A DNA stretch of 64,000 bases. Origin: Bacteroidota bacterium. Its GTDB lineage: Bacteria > Bacteroidota > Bacteroidia > Chitinophagales > Chitinophagaceae. The translations under genes were made by a program, and so were the position numbers. The notes under the pieces were generated by a model that was not told the DNA's origin, did not search any database, and saw only the letters and a list, made by a program, of their open reading frames with translations. Numbering within the stretch: the stretch's first letter is position 1; the number at the start of each line of letters is the position of its first letter. Below, one piece after another: positions 1-8,369 of the stretch. Where the stretch lies: positions 1-64,000 of the forward strand of contig JAEZGI010000033.1 of NCBI GenBank assembly GCA_023416995.1. The letters run 5' to 3'.

Positions 1-666
1 GTTGCTTCAAAAAACAACCTGCTTACAACCATCGCATGGAAACTTCATAACAGGGTGGAATATGCGCTCGAGGGCAGCATCTTTATTGCTGGTGCAGTTG
101 TACAATGGCTGCGCGATGAATTACAGGTGCTGCAAACCTCCGGCGAAATTGAAGCGCTTGCAAAAAATGTAAAAGACAATGATGGTGTTTACTTTGTTCC
201 TGCATTTGCAGGACTCGGAGCACCGCATTGGAACCAGCATGCACGCGGAACTTTGTTTGGTTTGACCCGAGGCAGCAGCAAATCGCATATAGCACGTGCA
301 GCGCTCGAAAGTATCGCCTACCAAACGATGGATGTACTTAAAGCAATGGAAGCTGATTCCGGAATTTCAATAAAAGAATTGCGTGTTGATGGTGGCGCCA
401 CTATCAATGATCTGATGATGCAGTTCCAGTCAGACATATTGCGTGTTCCGGTGATCCGGCCAAAAGTTTATGAAACAACAGCACTGGGCGCTGCCTATCT
501 GGCCGGCCTTGCCATTGGTTTCTGGGACAGTGTACATGAAATTCAAAAACAATGGCAGGAAGACAAAGCTTTTCAACCTGCCATGCCTGGCGAACAGGTA
601 GACGAACTTGTTAAAGGATGGAAACGTGCCGTAAAAGCAAGCGTAGCCTGGGCCGACGACAAGTAA
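1..666 (+). CDS. glpK: Glycerol kinase, C-terminal part (start lies before the window)
   Basis: Reading frame 1 is open from base 1, so only the last 221 residues are here. The protein phosphorylates glycerol to sn-glycerol 3-phosphate with ATP in the cytoplasm. The visible part is the second actin-like domain of FGGY kinases: RVEYALEGSIFIAGAVVQWL, then FVPAFAGLGAPHWNQHARGT, and the nucleotide-binding LRVDGGATINDLMMQFQSDI. These are close to canonical glycerol kinase, which sets it apart from xylulokinase or other FGGY members. Stop is TAA. glpD follows 26 bp downstream and glpF after that, giving a glycerol uptake and oxidation operon. Confidence 0.96.
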   Translation, partial: VASKNNLLTTIAWKLHNRVEYALEGSIFIAGAVVQWLRDELQVLQTSGEIEALAKNVKDNDGVYFVPAFAGLGAPHWNQHARGTLFGLTRGSSKSHIARAALESIAYQTMDVLKAMEADSGISIKELRVDGGATINDLMMQFQSDILRVPVIRPKVYETTALGAAYLAGLAIGFWDSVHEIQKQWQEDKAFQPAMPGEQVDELVKGWKRAVKASVAWADDK

Positions 667-692
667 TTATTTCATAAAGTTTTTTTTTGACT

Positions 693-2258
693 ATGCTTAA
701 CCGGCAACAACTTCTTTCGAAACTCCAGGCGCAGACAAAACCCTGGGACATATGTATCATTGGCGGAGGAGCCTCAGGTCTTGGTATCGCTGTAGACGCT
801 GCTTCCCGCGGTTATAGCACTCTACTTCTCGAAAAGTTCGATTTTGCAAAAGGTACATCCTCGCGATCAACCAAACTTGTGCATGGTGGTGTTAGATACC
901 TGCAACAAGGCAATATCAAACTGGTTATGGACGCTTTGCGTGAACGAGGCATCATGAAGCAAAATGCCCCGCACCTGGTGAAGAACCAGGGGTTCATTGT
1001 ACCTAACTATAAATGGTGGGAAGGCCCGTATTATGGTCTTGGTTTGAAAGTATATGATTGGATGAGTGGCAGTCTTGGTTTGGGTGCTTCTGAATGGTTA
1101 TCAACAGAAGAGGTACTGCAACGTGCACCCACACTTGATCCGGAGGGATTACGGGGAGGTGTATTATATCTTGATGGTCAGTTTGATGATTCACGCCTGG
1201 CATTAAATCTGGCACAAACAGCCATCGAACACAATGCCGTTGTATTGAACTATGTCGGTGTAACAGGGTTCCTGAAAACAGGTGATACCATAAGCGGTGT
1301 CACTGCCCAGGATACTATTTCCGGCACAACCTATGAGATCAGCGCGAAGGTCGTTGTAAATGCCACCGGCGTGTTCTCAGACGCCGTGCAACAAATGGAT
1401 GAACCAGGAAAAGAAACTACCATCACCCCAAGCCAGGGTATCCATATTGTGCTTGATAAAGAATTTCTACCCGGCGATGCGGCAATCATGATACCTCATA
1501 CTGATGACGGCCGCGTATTGTTTGCCGTACCCTGGCACGAGAAAATAATCGTAGGAACAACCGATACACTTGTTGATGATATCCTTACTGAACCTTTACC
1601 ACTTGAAGAAGAGATCCGGTTCCTCTTGCAACATGCGTCCAGGTATCTTACAAAGGATCCCACACTCAAAGATGTACGCAGTATTTATTCGGGATTACGT
1701 CCATTAGTTAAAACCTCTGCAAAAAAGACTGCAGAAATATCACGTGATCATTCCATCATCATATCAGATTCAGGTCTCGTAAGTATTGTTGGGGGTAAAT
1801 GGACAACTTACCGCAAGATGGCGGAAGACGCGGTTAACACTGCGGCGGTTCAGGCCCAATTACCCTACCAGGAATGTGTTACTTCAAACCTCATGATTCA
1901 TGGTGGCGCACCGGGACAACAACCGGTTGGTGCCTCTTATTATTATGGAACGGACGCTGCATTGGTTGAAAAATTAATCAAAGAGAACGACGAATGGGGT
2001 GAGCTTATTCATGAACGCCTGCCATACCAGAAAGGCGAGATCATCTGGTCGGTTCGTAATGAATTATGCATGACGGTTGAAGACGCGCTCAGCAGAAGAA
2101 CCCGCGCATTGTTGCTGGATGCCGCCGCTGCAGTTGAAGCTGCACCTTTGGTGGCAAACCTGATGGCCGGAGAACTTGGACAGGATGAAACATGGATCAC
2201 TTACCAGGTGAATGCTTTCAATATGATAGCAGCTTCTTACCTGCCCCGTTTGCGTTAA
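693..2258 (+). CDS. glpD: Aerobic glycerol-3-phosphate dehydrogenase, FAD-dependent
   Basis: Oxidises glycerol 3-phosphate to dihydroxyacetone phosphate and passes electrons to the quinone pool at the inner face of the membrane. The N-terminus has the FAD-binding dinucleotide motif IIGGGASGLGIAVDAASRGY followed by the GlpD signature TSSRSTKLVHGGVRYLQQG. The middle contains GTTDT and IYSGLRPLV, and the C-terminus the helical cap domain with SRRTRALLLDAA. About 521 residues, normal for the family. ATG at 693 is preferred; an in-frame TTG at 687 would add two residues. It sits 26 bp after glpK and supplies the next step of the pathway. Confidence 0.95.
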   Translation: MLNRQQLLSKLQAQTKPWDICIIGGGASGLGIAVDAASRGYSTLLLEKFDFAKGTSSRSTKLVHGGVRYLQQGNIKLVMDALRERGIMKQNAPHLVKNQGFIVPNYKWWEGPYYGLGLKVYDWMSGSLGLGASEWLSTEEVLQRAPTLDPEGLRGGVLYLDGQFDDSRLALNLAQTAIEHNAVVLNYVGVTGFLKTGDTISGVTAQDTISGTTYEISAKVVVNATGVFSDAVQQMDEPGKETTITPSQGIHIVLDKEFLPGDAAIMIPHTDDGRVLFAVPWHEKIIVGTTDTLVDDILTEPLPLEEEIRFLLQHASRYLTKDPTLKDVRSIYSGLRPLVKTSAKKTAEISRDHSIIISDSGLVSIVGGKWTTYRKMAEDAVNTAAVQAQLPYQECVTSNLMIHGGAPGQQPVGASYYYGTDAALVEKLIKENDEWGELIHERLPYQKGEIIWSVRNELCMTVEDALSRRTRALLLDAAAAVEAAPLVANLMAGELGQDETWITYQVNAFNMIAASYLPRLR

Positions 2259-2341
2259 CAGTGTATGTTCAGGGAACGCTTTCTTGTTTCAAATGGTTTA
2301 TCTATATTTAGCTGATTGCTGCTATAATTTAAATTTTCTCT

Positions 2342-3058
2342 ATGGGTCCGTTTATAGGTGAATTTATTGGAACGATGTTATTGATAATCCTGGGCGATGG
2401 TGTTGTTGCAAACGTAATTCTGAACAAAACTAAAGGTAATGGCGGAGGTTTGATCGCCATCACTTTTGCATGGGGTATGGCTGTGTTCACCGGTGTTTTC
2501 GCTGCTGCGAAACTGGGGAGTGATGGACACCTTAATCCCGCCGTGACCATTGCCATGGTTTATCTCGGCAATCTCGAATCTTCCCTGATGCTTACCTATA
2601 TCGCTGCGCAAATGCTGGGTGCATTTGTTGGTGCTGTGATCGTATGGCTGTCTTACCGCCAGCATTTCGATGCTACCGATGATGCAGACACGAAACTCGG
2701 TGTATTTTGCACCTCGCCTGCTATCCGGGGTCCTATATGGAACGTTATCACGGAAGTGGTCGGCACCTTTGTTTTGATTTTAGGTGCATTGCTCATGGTA
2801 AAGCCCGATATGAAACTGGGAACACTGGACGCACTGCCGGTAGCATTGCTTGTAATCGGCATTGGCTTATCATTGGGTGGTCCAACCGGCTACGCCATCA
2901 ATCCCGCACGGGATCTTGCGCCGAGAATTGCGCATTTCATCCTACCCATTCGCGGCAAACGCGACAGCAACTGGGGTTATGCCTGGGTTCCGGTACTTGG
3001 GCCCATTATCGGTGCCATGATTGCGGCCGTTGTGTTCGGGATGATTGTGCCGGCATAG
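2342..3058 (+). CDS. glpF: Glycerol uptake facilitator (aquaglyceroporin, MIP family)
   Basis: A 238-residue, six-helix membrane channel. Both NPA half-helix motifs are present: HLNPAVTI at residues 64-70 and AINPARDLAPR at 186-195. The Asp straight after NPAR, with the preceding Gly-rich loop, is typical of glycerol-conducting members rather than strict water channels. It lies 83 bp after glpD, so glpK, glpD and glpF form a complete import, phosphorylation and oxidation set. The 83-bp gap is AT-rich and could hold its own promoter, but no clear box is seen. The stop codon is 1 bp from the stop of the convergent aminotransferase gene, with no room for a terminator between them. Confidence 0.94.
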   Translation: MGPFIGEFIGTMLLIILGDGVVANVILNKTKGNGGGLIAITFAWGMAVFTGVFAAAKLGSDGHLNPAVTIAMVYLGNLESSLMLTYIAAQMLGAFVGAVIVWLSYRQHFDATDDADTKLGVFCTSPAIRGPIWNVITEVVGTFVLILGALLMVKPDMKLGTLDALPVALLVIGIGLSLGGPTGYAINPARDLAPRIAHFILPIRGKRDSNWGYAWVPVLGPIIGAMIAAVVFGMIVPA

Positions 3059-3059
3059 C

Positions 3060-4241
3060 TTACAATCCTCTGATCGCGGCCTGTATCACTCCACAGGCCT
3101 TATGTATCTCTTTGGAAGTCATTGTAAGCGGTGGTGCGATCCGCATACATTGTGGTGCAAACAGGAACCAGTCTGTCAACACTCCTTCTGCAAGACAACG
3201 GTCAATCACCAATTTATTGATCTCAAAGCTGGGAAACTCAAGTGCCATCAACATTCCCGCCGATCGTAGTGTACAACCAGGGATGTTACCCAGTAACTCA
3301 TGAAACAGGGCCTGTTTTTTCTTTACTTTTTTTATAAGATTATCTTTCAATAATACTTTGAAAGCAGCAAGTCCGGCGGCACAGCTAACAGGATGACCAC
3401 CAAAAGTGGTGATGTGACCCAGCACGGGGTTCAATGTGAAGGCATCCATTAGTTGTTTGTCGGCCACAAATGCACCTAGTGGCATTCCACCGCCCAGCGC
3501 TTTGCCAAGCAAAATAATATCCGGAATTACATCGTATTGTTCAAACCCCCATAGCGAACCTGTTCTGCCAAAGCCGGTCTGTATTTCGTCCATAATGAGG
3601 AGGGTACCGGTTTCATTGCACCTGGCACGAAGCAATTTCAACCATTCCTGGTCAGGTGCTATTACTCCCCTTTCGGCCTGCACGCTTTCCATAATAACGC
3701 AGGCAGTATTCCGGCCAATGGCATTCAGTGCTTCGGGCGAATTATAATCTTCATGAATTATACCTGGTAGCAATGGTCGAAAAGCATTCCGCCAGTATTC
3801 ATCTCCCATAATACTTAAAGCACCCTGGGTAGAACCATGATAGCTCTGCTTGAACGCAATGATTTCAGTGCGACCGGTTACCCTTTTCGCCAGCTTCATG
3901 GCTCCTTCTGTTGCCTCTGCCCCGGAATTGGTAAAATAAACTGTATTCAATGATTGCGGCAGGGATGCCACAAGAGCTTTTGCATATTGAACCTGCGGTG
4001 TTTCAACCATTTCTCCATACACCAACAGATGCAGGTATTGTTCCGTTTGTTTACGGATAGCCTTCACCACCCTCGGATGTCGGTGACCCACATTGCAAAC
4101 ACTGATTCCGGCGATAAGATCAATGTACTCACGCCCATCCTTATCCCACATCAGGCTACCCTCTGCTTTAACAATTTCCAGCGCAATCGGAGCCGGCGAA
4201 GTTTGGCCTACATGTCTAAGAAATAATTCGCGTTGATTCAT
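3060..4241 (-). CDS. Class III PLP-dependent aminotransferase
   Basis: 393 residues with the fold-type I, class III features: NSGAEATEGAMKLAK (cofactor phosphate loop, about 105-119), the Asp-containing MDEIQTGFGRTG (217-228, D218 binds the pyridine nitrogen) and the Schiff-base lysine K247 in LLGKALGGGMPLGAF. It resembles acetylornithine, ornithine or 4-aminobutyrate aminotransferases. A separate argD lies in the arginine operon at 37.2 kb, so this copy probably has another substrate such as ornithine, lysine or a gamma-amino acid. It is divergent from the carbonic-anhydrase-like gene with 81 bp between starts. The substrate cannot be fixed from the sequence. Confidence 0.88.
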   Translation of the reverse strand: MNQRELFLRHVGQTSPAPIALEIVKAEGSLMWDKDGREYIDLIAGISVCNVGHRHPRVVKAIRKQTEQYLHLLVYGEMVETPQVQYAKALVASLPQSLNTVYFTNSGAEATEGAMKLAKRVTGRTEIIAFKQSYHGSTQGALSIMGDEYWRNAFRPLLPGIIHEDYNSPEALNAIGRNTACVIMESVQAERGVIAPDQEWLKLLRARCNETGTLLIMDEIQTGFGRTGSLWGFEQYDVIPDIILLGKALGGGMPLGAFVADKQLMDAFTLNPVLGHITTFGGHPVSCAAGLAAFKVLLKDNLIKKVKKKQALFHELLGNIPGCTLRSAGMLMALEFPSFEINKLVIDRCLAEGVLTDWFLFAPQCMRIAPPLTMTSKEIHKACGVIQAAIRGL

Positions 4242-4322
4242 ATTTACAAATCTCAGCTATTTCTGCATTTGAAGGAGATTCCTGGTATGATTTAGGGATA
4301 TTTGTGGCACTAAACTGACGTA

Positions 4323-4859
4323 ATGGCGACGATTCTTCATGTTGAAAATGTTTACCCTCAATTCGGGTCCAACTGTTTCCTGGCACCCAATTCCACGATC
4401 GTGGGGGATGTGATAATGGGAAATGATTGCAGTGTATGGTTTAATGCGGTGATCCGCGGTGATGTAAACAGCATTCGTATCGGTAACAAGGTGAATATCC
4501 AGGATGGCGCGGTGATCCATTGTACTTTCAAAAAAACCCAGGCGATCATTGGTAATAATGTCTCCATCGGTCATAATGCCATTGTGCATGGCTGCGTAGT
4601 GGCTGATAATGTGCTGATTGGAATGGGCGCCATTGTAATGGACAATGCCCAGATCGGAAGCAATTCGATTATTGCGGCCGGGGCAGTTGTGCTGGAAGGC
4701 ACAATTGTTGAACCGGGAAGCATATTTGCAGGGGTTCCGGCCAAAAAAGTGAAAGAAGTGTCGGAGGCGCATATTAATGGAGAAATCAACAGGATAGCTG
4801 AAAACTACCTCCGTTACTCCGATTGGTTTCGCGACCAGGTCAAGAATGACCCCTTGTAA
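4323..4859 (+). CDS. Gamma-carbonic-anhydrase-like hexapeptide-repeat protein
   Basis: 178 residues. The first 140 are left-handed beta-helix hexapeptide repeats (for example IVGDVIMGNDCSVWFNAVIRGD, then NVSIGHNAIVHGCVV). Histidines in the VIHC segment and in GHNAIVHG match the three zinc ligands of the Cam/YrdA/PaaY branch of trimeric gamma-class carbonic anhydrases. The C-terminus has the usual GVPAKKVKEVSE helix. It could hydrate CO2 or be an acyl-CoA thioesterase-type relative, as PaaY is. It has its own divergent upstream region shared with the aminotransferase. Confidence 0.85.
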   Translation: MATILHVENVYPQFGSNCFLAPNSTIVGDVIMGNDCSVWFNAVIRGDVNSIRIGNKVNIQDGAVIHCTFKKTQAIIGNNVSIGHNAIVHGCVVADNVLIGMGAIVMDNAQIGSNSIIAAGAVVLEGTIVEPGSIFAGVPAKKVKEVSEAHINGEINRIAENYLRYSDWFRDQVKNDPL

Positions 4860-4907
4860 GTGTCAAATTATCTTTATAGCTTTAAATAACACTAACCAAT
4901 ACCCGAC

Positions 4908-5069
4908 ATGAAATCAGCCGGCATCAAAATATTATTGTCTCTCTTTATCGGAATCCTGATTTTCGGATCTTCCTGCTCCCCAAAATATGGATGCCCGGCC
5001 GGGGCCGTTGGTGCGGAAAAATTATTAAGTGGTGATAAAGTACCTAAACAAAAGAAATTTCGTTCTTAG
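4908..5069 (+). CDS. Tiny predicted lipoprotein, 53 residues
   Basis: Opens with ATG at 4908 and ends with TAG at 5067-5069. It starts with a basic n-region (MKSAGIK), a hydrophobic core (ILLSLFIGILIFG) and a lipobox FGSSC with the acylated cysteine at residue 23. The mature part is only about 31 residues: a second cysteine in KYGCPAG, then AVGAEKLLSGDK and a basic tail ending KKFRS. It follows the gamma-carbonic-anhydrase gene by 48 bp and may be cotranscribed. Function unknown. A signal sequence in frame with a perfect Cys site in so short an ORF argues against chance. Confidence 0.72.
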   Translation: MKSAGIKILLSLFIGILIFGSSCSPKYGCPAGAVGAEKLLSGDKVPKQKKFRS

Positions 5070-5127
5070 GTAACGTTAAACCTAAATTGAACCCGTACCC
5101 TATATAATAACCCTAAACCCTACGATT

Positions 5128-5460
5128 ATGAGCCTCACTTTACGCACCGACTTCGGTTGCACTGAAGCCATCATTGACGATGATTGCGGCCTGAAAAGAT
5201 TTTATGAAGTAGCAAACATTCTTTCTGACGATCTTGAAATTCAATTTCAAAACAAACTGGATGATTTTGACACCCTGACCTGGGATTTTAATTTCAAGGG
5301 CCATCTGCTGACTTTACATTACAACATTTACACCGGCATTTCCCTGTACCCCCGTAAGTTCCGGGCGGCACCTAAAAAGGAAAATGAAGCAGTGATTGAA
5401 GTAGCGAGTTTTCTTGAAAATAAACTCTTTGTAAATTCGTCGCAACGATTTGTGTCTTGA
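5128..5460 (+). CDS. Hypothetical protein, 110 residues
   Basis: Begins MSLTLRTDFGC and has an acidic, Asp/Phe/Leu-rich body (residues 16-55), then HYNIYTGISLYP and a C-terminal helix. There is no signal peptide, no membrane segment and no motif I recognise. It is soluble and slightly acidic. The predicted secondary structure looks like a compact alpha/beta domain. Codon usage matches its neighbours, and the ORF fills the gap exactly up to the stop of rsgA, which it meets tail to tail with no gap. The 58 bp before it contain the short repeat ccctaaaccct. A real gene is likely, but no function is proposed. Confidence 0.65.
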   Translation: MSLTLRTDFGCTEAIIDDDCGLKRFYEVANILSDDLEIQFQNKLDDFDTLTWDFNFKGHLLTLHYNIYTGISLYPRKFRAAPKKENEAVIEVASFLENKLFVNSSQRFVS

Positions 5461-6387
5461 TCAATAGCCCTTGTCGTCTATAGAAGTCAGAATATTATAA
5501 TAAGAAACATATCTTTCCTCTGAAATCAGGCCCTCCTCAAGGGCCTTTTTTATTGCACAACCGGGTTCGTCGGTGTGCAGACAGTTATTAAACTGGCAGT
5601 TGTTGATCAGGACACGCATTTCCGGGAAGTAATGAGAAAGTTCCTGTCTGGAGATGTCCACCAGCCCAAACTCCCTCAGCCCGGGCGTGTCAATGATTTT
5701 TCCCCCGTTTGGCAGATCAAACATTTCTGCAAAGGTGGTAGTGTGCATACCCTTCCCGCTCCAGCCGCTTACATCACGCGTTTTGAGCGCCATTTCCGGG
5801 AATATATTATTTATGAAAGATGATTTGCCGACTCCCGAATGCCCACTGATCAGTGTAATCTTGTCCTTCAGTAATTCTTTAACCGCTTCTGTGCCGGTAT
5901 TTTCAGCTATCGACATCAGCACAACCCGGTAACCGACGCTTTCATAAATATCCCGCAATTGTTCAAACTTCTCCATCTCCTTTTTACGATATAAATCGGC
6001 CTTATTGAATATGATTATCGCCGGAACATGATAAGCTTCACAGGTCACCAGGAAGCGGTCAAGAAACCCCTGTGAAGTTTTTGGATCCCGAAGCGTTGCA
6101 AACAAGATTGATTGATCAAGATTTGCCGCAACTATATGATGGTGATGTTTGTTCGCTGGTGACTGTCGGTTGATATAATTTCTGCGGGGGGAAATGCCGA
6201 TGATCGTTGCGGTACTTTCCAGCTCATTCTCCATCTCCATCGTAACTTCATCGCCAACTGCAATCGGATTGGTTGAAGTGATCCCGTCCAGTTTGAAAAT
6301 ACCTTTTATGCGGGCATTAAACACCTCGCCCGATTCTGTTTTCGTCACGTACCAACTTCCTGTGGATTTATAGACCGTTGCTTTCAT
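5461..6387 (-). CDS. rsgA: Ribosome small-subunit-dependent GTPase A
   Basis: 308 residues from the ATG at 6387 (MKATVYKSTGSWYV); an upstream in-frame ATG at 6429 adds 14 residues that do not look like the family. RsgA is a circularly permuted GTPase that acts late in 30S subunit maturation. In order: N-terminal OB fold, G4 motif NKAD (128-131), P-loop GHSGVGKSS (182-190), G3 motif DTPG (233-236), and a C-terminal zinc site with Cys264, Cys269, His271 and Cys277. All key residues are intact. It follows batA on the same strand by 43 bp and may share that transcript. Confidence 0.95.
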   Translation of the reverse strand: MKATVYKSTGSWYVTKTESGEVFNARIKGIFKLDGITSTNPIAVGDEVTMEMENELESTATIIGISPRRNYINRQSPANKHHHHIVAANLDQSILFATLRDPKTSQGFLDRFLVTCEAYHVPAIIIFNKADLYRKKEMEKFEQLRDIYESVGYRVVLMSIAENTGTEAVKELLKDKITLISGHSGVGKSSFINNIFPEMALKTRDVSGWSGKGMHTTTFAEMFDLPNGGKIIDTPGLREFGLVDISRQELSHYFPEMRVLINNCQFNNCLHTDEPGCAIKKALEEGLISEERYVSYYNILTSIDDKGY

Positions 6388-6430
6388 TGTTCTTAATTTG
6401 CCCGCCTGCTGCACCGGCATTATACGCAAC

Positions 6431-7438
6431 CTACGGAAACTTCCTTAATACTGTTAAACGCAGCATCATTTCCAGCGCCAGTAATGCCAGGGCGGCTAGC
6501 GCAAATGGGAAAAACCTCTCGGTATATCTTCTCAACGCAGTAACTTCTACTTTTGATTTTTCCAGTTTATCAATTTCGACATAAATGTTGCGAAGACTCG
6601 CATTATCGCGCGCACGGAAATACAGACCACCTGTTCCACCGGCAATGTCACGCAGCAGCTGTTCATTAAGGTTCACGCGTTGTCGTTGAATAACCACGGT
6701 TCCTCCGCCCGCCTGCACCGGTGTTTCTGCATAACCTTCAGAACCGACGCCGATCGTATATATCTTGATCCCAAAACTTTTTGCGATCTCAAGTGAAGCG
6801 GTAGGATCGATCAGCCCACCCTGGTTATCACCATCAGTTAACAGGATGATGATTTTGCTTTTATTGGCGCTTCCTTTCAAACGCTCAACACTGGTGGTAA
6901 TACCATCACCGATGGCAGTACCATCAGCAAGTATACTACTCTGCGCGGCGAAGATCTGGCTCTTCAGCATGTTTTTATCAGTAGTAAGCGGGCAGGCAGT
7001 AAAGCTTTCTCCTGCAAAAATCACGAGCGCTATCCGATCAGTGGCCCGGTTATCTACAAACTCGGCGGCTACCTGTTTGGAAGCTTCGAGACGGTTCGGG
7101 CTGAAATCCTGCGCAAGCATACTTCCGCTCACATCCATACATAATACGATATCTATCCCCTCACCACTTTTTAATTCCTCATCGTTTCTTGTTTGTGGCC
7201 TGGCCAGTGCAATCACCAGGCATACAACCGCAATACACCGCAACACAAAAGGTACATGTCGTAAAATGCTTTTCCATGACCACACCTTACGGAACGGTTG
7301 CACAGAGGAAACCTGCAGTCTTGCATCCATCCGGCCTGACCGCGTGATATACCAGTAAACCATCAGCGGTATGATCAACAGCAACCCAAACAGGTAGGGA
7401 TATGCGAATTCGATATTTGAGAGCCAGTCGTAAAACAA
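6431..7438 (-). CDS. batA: BatA-like von Willebrand factor A membrane protein
   Basis: 335 residues. Membrane segments near 15-31 and 65-80 are followed by a VWA domain with an intact metal-ion-dependent adhesion site, DVSGSM at 102-107, and a later TDGDNQGG loop. A final hydrophobic helix lies close to the C-terminus (FFPFALAALALLALEMML). Proteins of this type are encoded in Bacteroidota aerotolerance (Bat) operons after moxR and DUF58 genes and are thought to form periplasm-facing complexes assisted by the MoxR ATPase. Here it is the last Bat gene: no BatB, TPR-containing BatC or large BatD follows; rsgA comes next. Confidence 0.9.
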   Translation of the reverse strand: MFYDWLSNIEFAYPYLFGLLLIIPLMVYWYITRSGRMDARLQVSSVQPFRKVWSWKSILRHVPFVLRCIAVVCLVIALARPQTRNDEELKSGEGIDIVLCMDVSGSMLAQDFSPNRLEASKQVAAEFVDNRATDRIALVIFAGESFTACPLTTDKNMLKSQIFAAQSSILADGTAIGDGITTSVERLKGSANKSKIIILLTDGDNQGGLIDPTASLEIAKSFGIKIYTIGVGSEGYAETPVQAGGGTVVIQRQRVNLNEQLLRDIAGGTGGLYFRARDNASLRNIYVEIDKLEKSKVEVTALRRYTERFFPFALAALALLALEMMLRLTVLRKFP

Positions 7439-7443
7439 ATCGA

Positions 7444-8367
7444 TTATTTATTATCGTTTATAGTGTCTGCCGGGGACAGTTCATTTAATAATTTGATAGA
7501 ACCATGAATCACCTCCCAATTATGTTGATTATCTGATGATGCAGGTTGATACCTTGCGAACTTTACAAAATCGCTCGTCCTTAAGGTTTGTGCCATCGCT
7601 GAGAATTTATCTTTATTCATGCCGACCTGTTTCAATTGCAGGATCAACTCGTCGTTTGTCTTTTCCAATGATGAAACCTGTAATCTGCGTTGAACAAAAA
7701 TTCGTAAGATATCATTTAACGCCGTGTAAAAGTTTTTCGTTGCGCCGGGTTGCGTAAAATCGTATACCTTAAGTTTGCCCAGTGCTTCCATGGCTTCTTC
7801 ATAAGGCGGTAACCTTGAAACCTTTGATGCCGTGCTGGGAGACGAGGTTTTTTTCTTTCTGAAATACCAGGCTAATGCCAGTAACACAAGCAAGATTCCG
7901 GCACCTGTTATCCACGGCAGCCAGGAAGTTGTTCCACCTTCCACCTCTTCAATAGCTTTAATATCCCTGTACTCTTCCGCAGGATCAAAGTTGATATAAG
8001 CCACATCAATTGCAAGGCTGTCTGTGAAATAAGTGCGGTCGCCTACCGCAATCTCAAGTGGTGGCAGTATCACGGTACCTGAATCAAAACTTGTGATAAC
8101 CAGTTGTTGTTCCAGTCGTTTGTTGTCGACGTTTTCAACGGTGTCAAGTTTGCCTTTTTCGATGAAATCAAAACCCGGTATTGAATCGAGCTTGAACCAG
8201 GTGATGTTTTCACCAAGCGGAGTATAAGCCTGGAGTGTTAGTTTGATGGGTTCGCCGATCAGTATTTTGTCCCGATCAACTGAAGCTTTAACGCTTACCT
8301 GGCCCATAGTAGCGTTCAGGAGTAGCAGCCCTGCGAAAAAAAATATGATATGTTTGAGCACCTTCAT
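7444..8367 (-). CDS. BatD-like single-pass membrane protein of the Bat operon
   Basis: 307 residues with a signal peptide (cleavage likely after ATMG, before QVSVKAS), an extracytoplasmic beta-rich domain (residues about 25-150; VDRDKILIGEPIKLTLQAYTP is typical of oxygen-tolerance or BatD-type Ig-like repeats), one transmembrane helix (WLPWITGAGILLVLLALAWYF, about 152-172), a basic stop-transfer RKKK and a cytoplasmic helical domain (190-300) rich in Leu and Gln. It lies 5 bp before batA and 2 bp after the DUF58 gene, so translation is probably coupled. Its exact role is unknown; it may anchor the VWA and DUF58 proteins. Confidence 0.78.
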   Translation of the reverse strand: MKVLKHIIFFFAGLLLLNATMGQVSVKASVDRDKILIGEPIKLTLQAYTPLGENITWFKLDSIPGFDFIEKGKLDTVENVDNKRLEQQLVITSFDSGTVILPPLEIAVGDRTYFTDSLAIDVAYINFDPAEEYRDIKAIEEVEGGTTSWLPWITGAGILLVLLALAWYFRKKKTSSPSTASKVSRLPPYEEAMEALGKLKVYDFTQPGATKNFYTALNDILRIFVQRRLQVSSLEKTNDELILQLKQVGMNKDKFSAMAQTLRTSDFVKFARYQPASSDNQHNWEVIHGSIKLLNELSPADTINDNK

Positions 8368-8369
8368 AT

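Noticed and set aside
2707..3303. 198-residue plus-strand ORF through glpF into the aminotransferase
   Set aside because: Covers two well supported genes in other frames, has no recognisable domain and has an odd Cys/His-rich composition.
5080..5127. Telomere-like repeat ccctaaaccct, with a similar reversed stretch gggtttaggg near 63211
   Set aside because: Too short (two units) and no further copies; probably chance.
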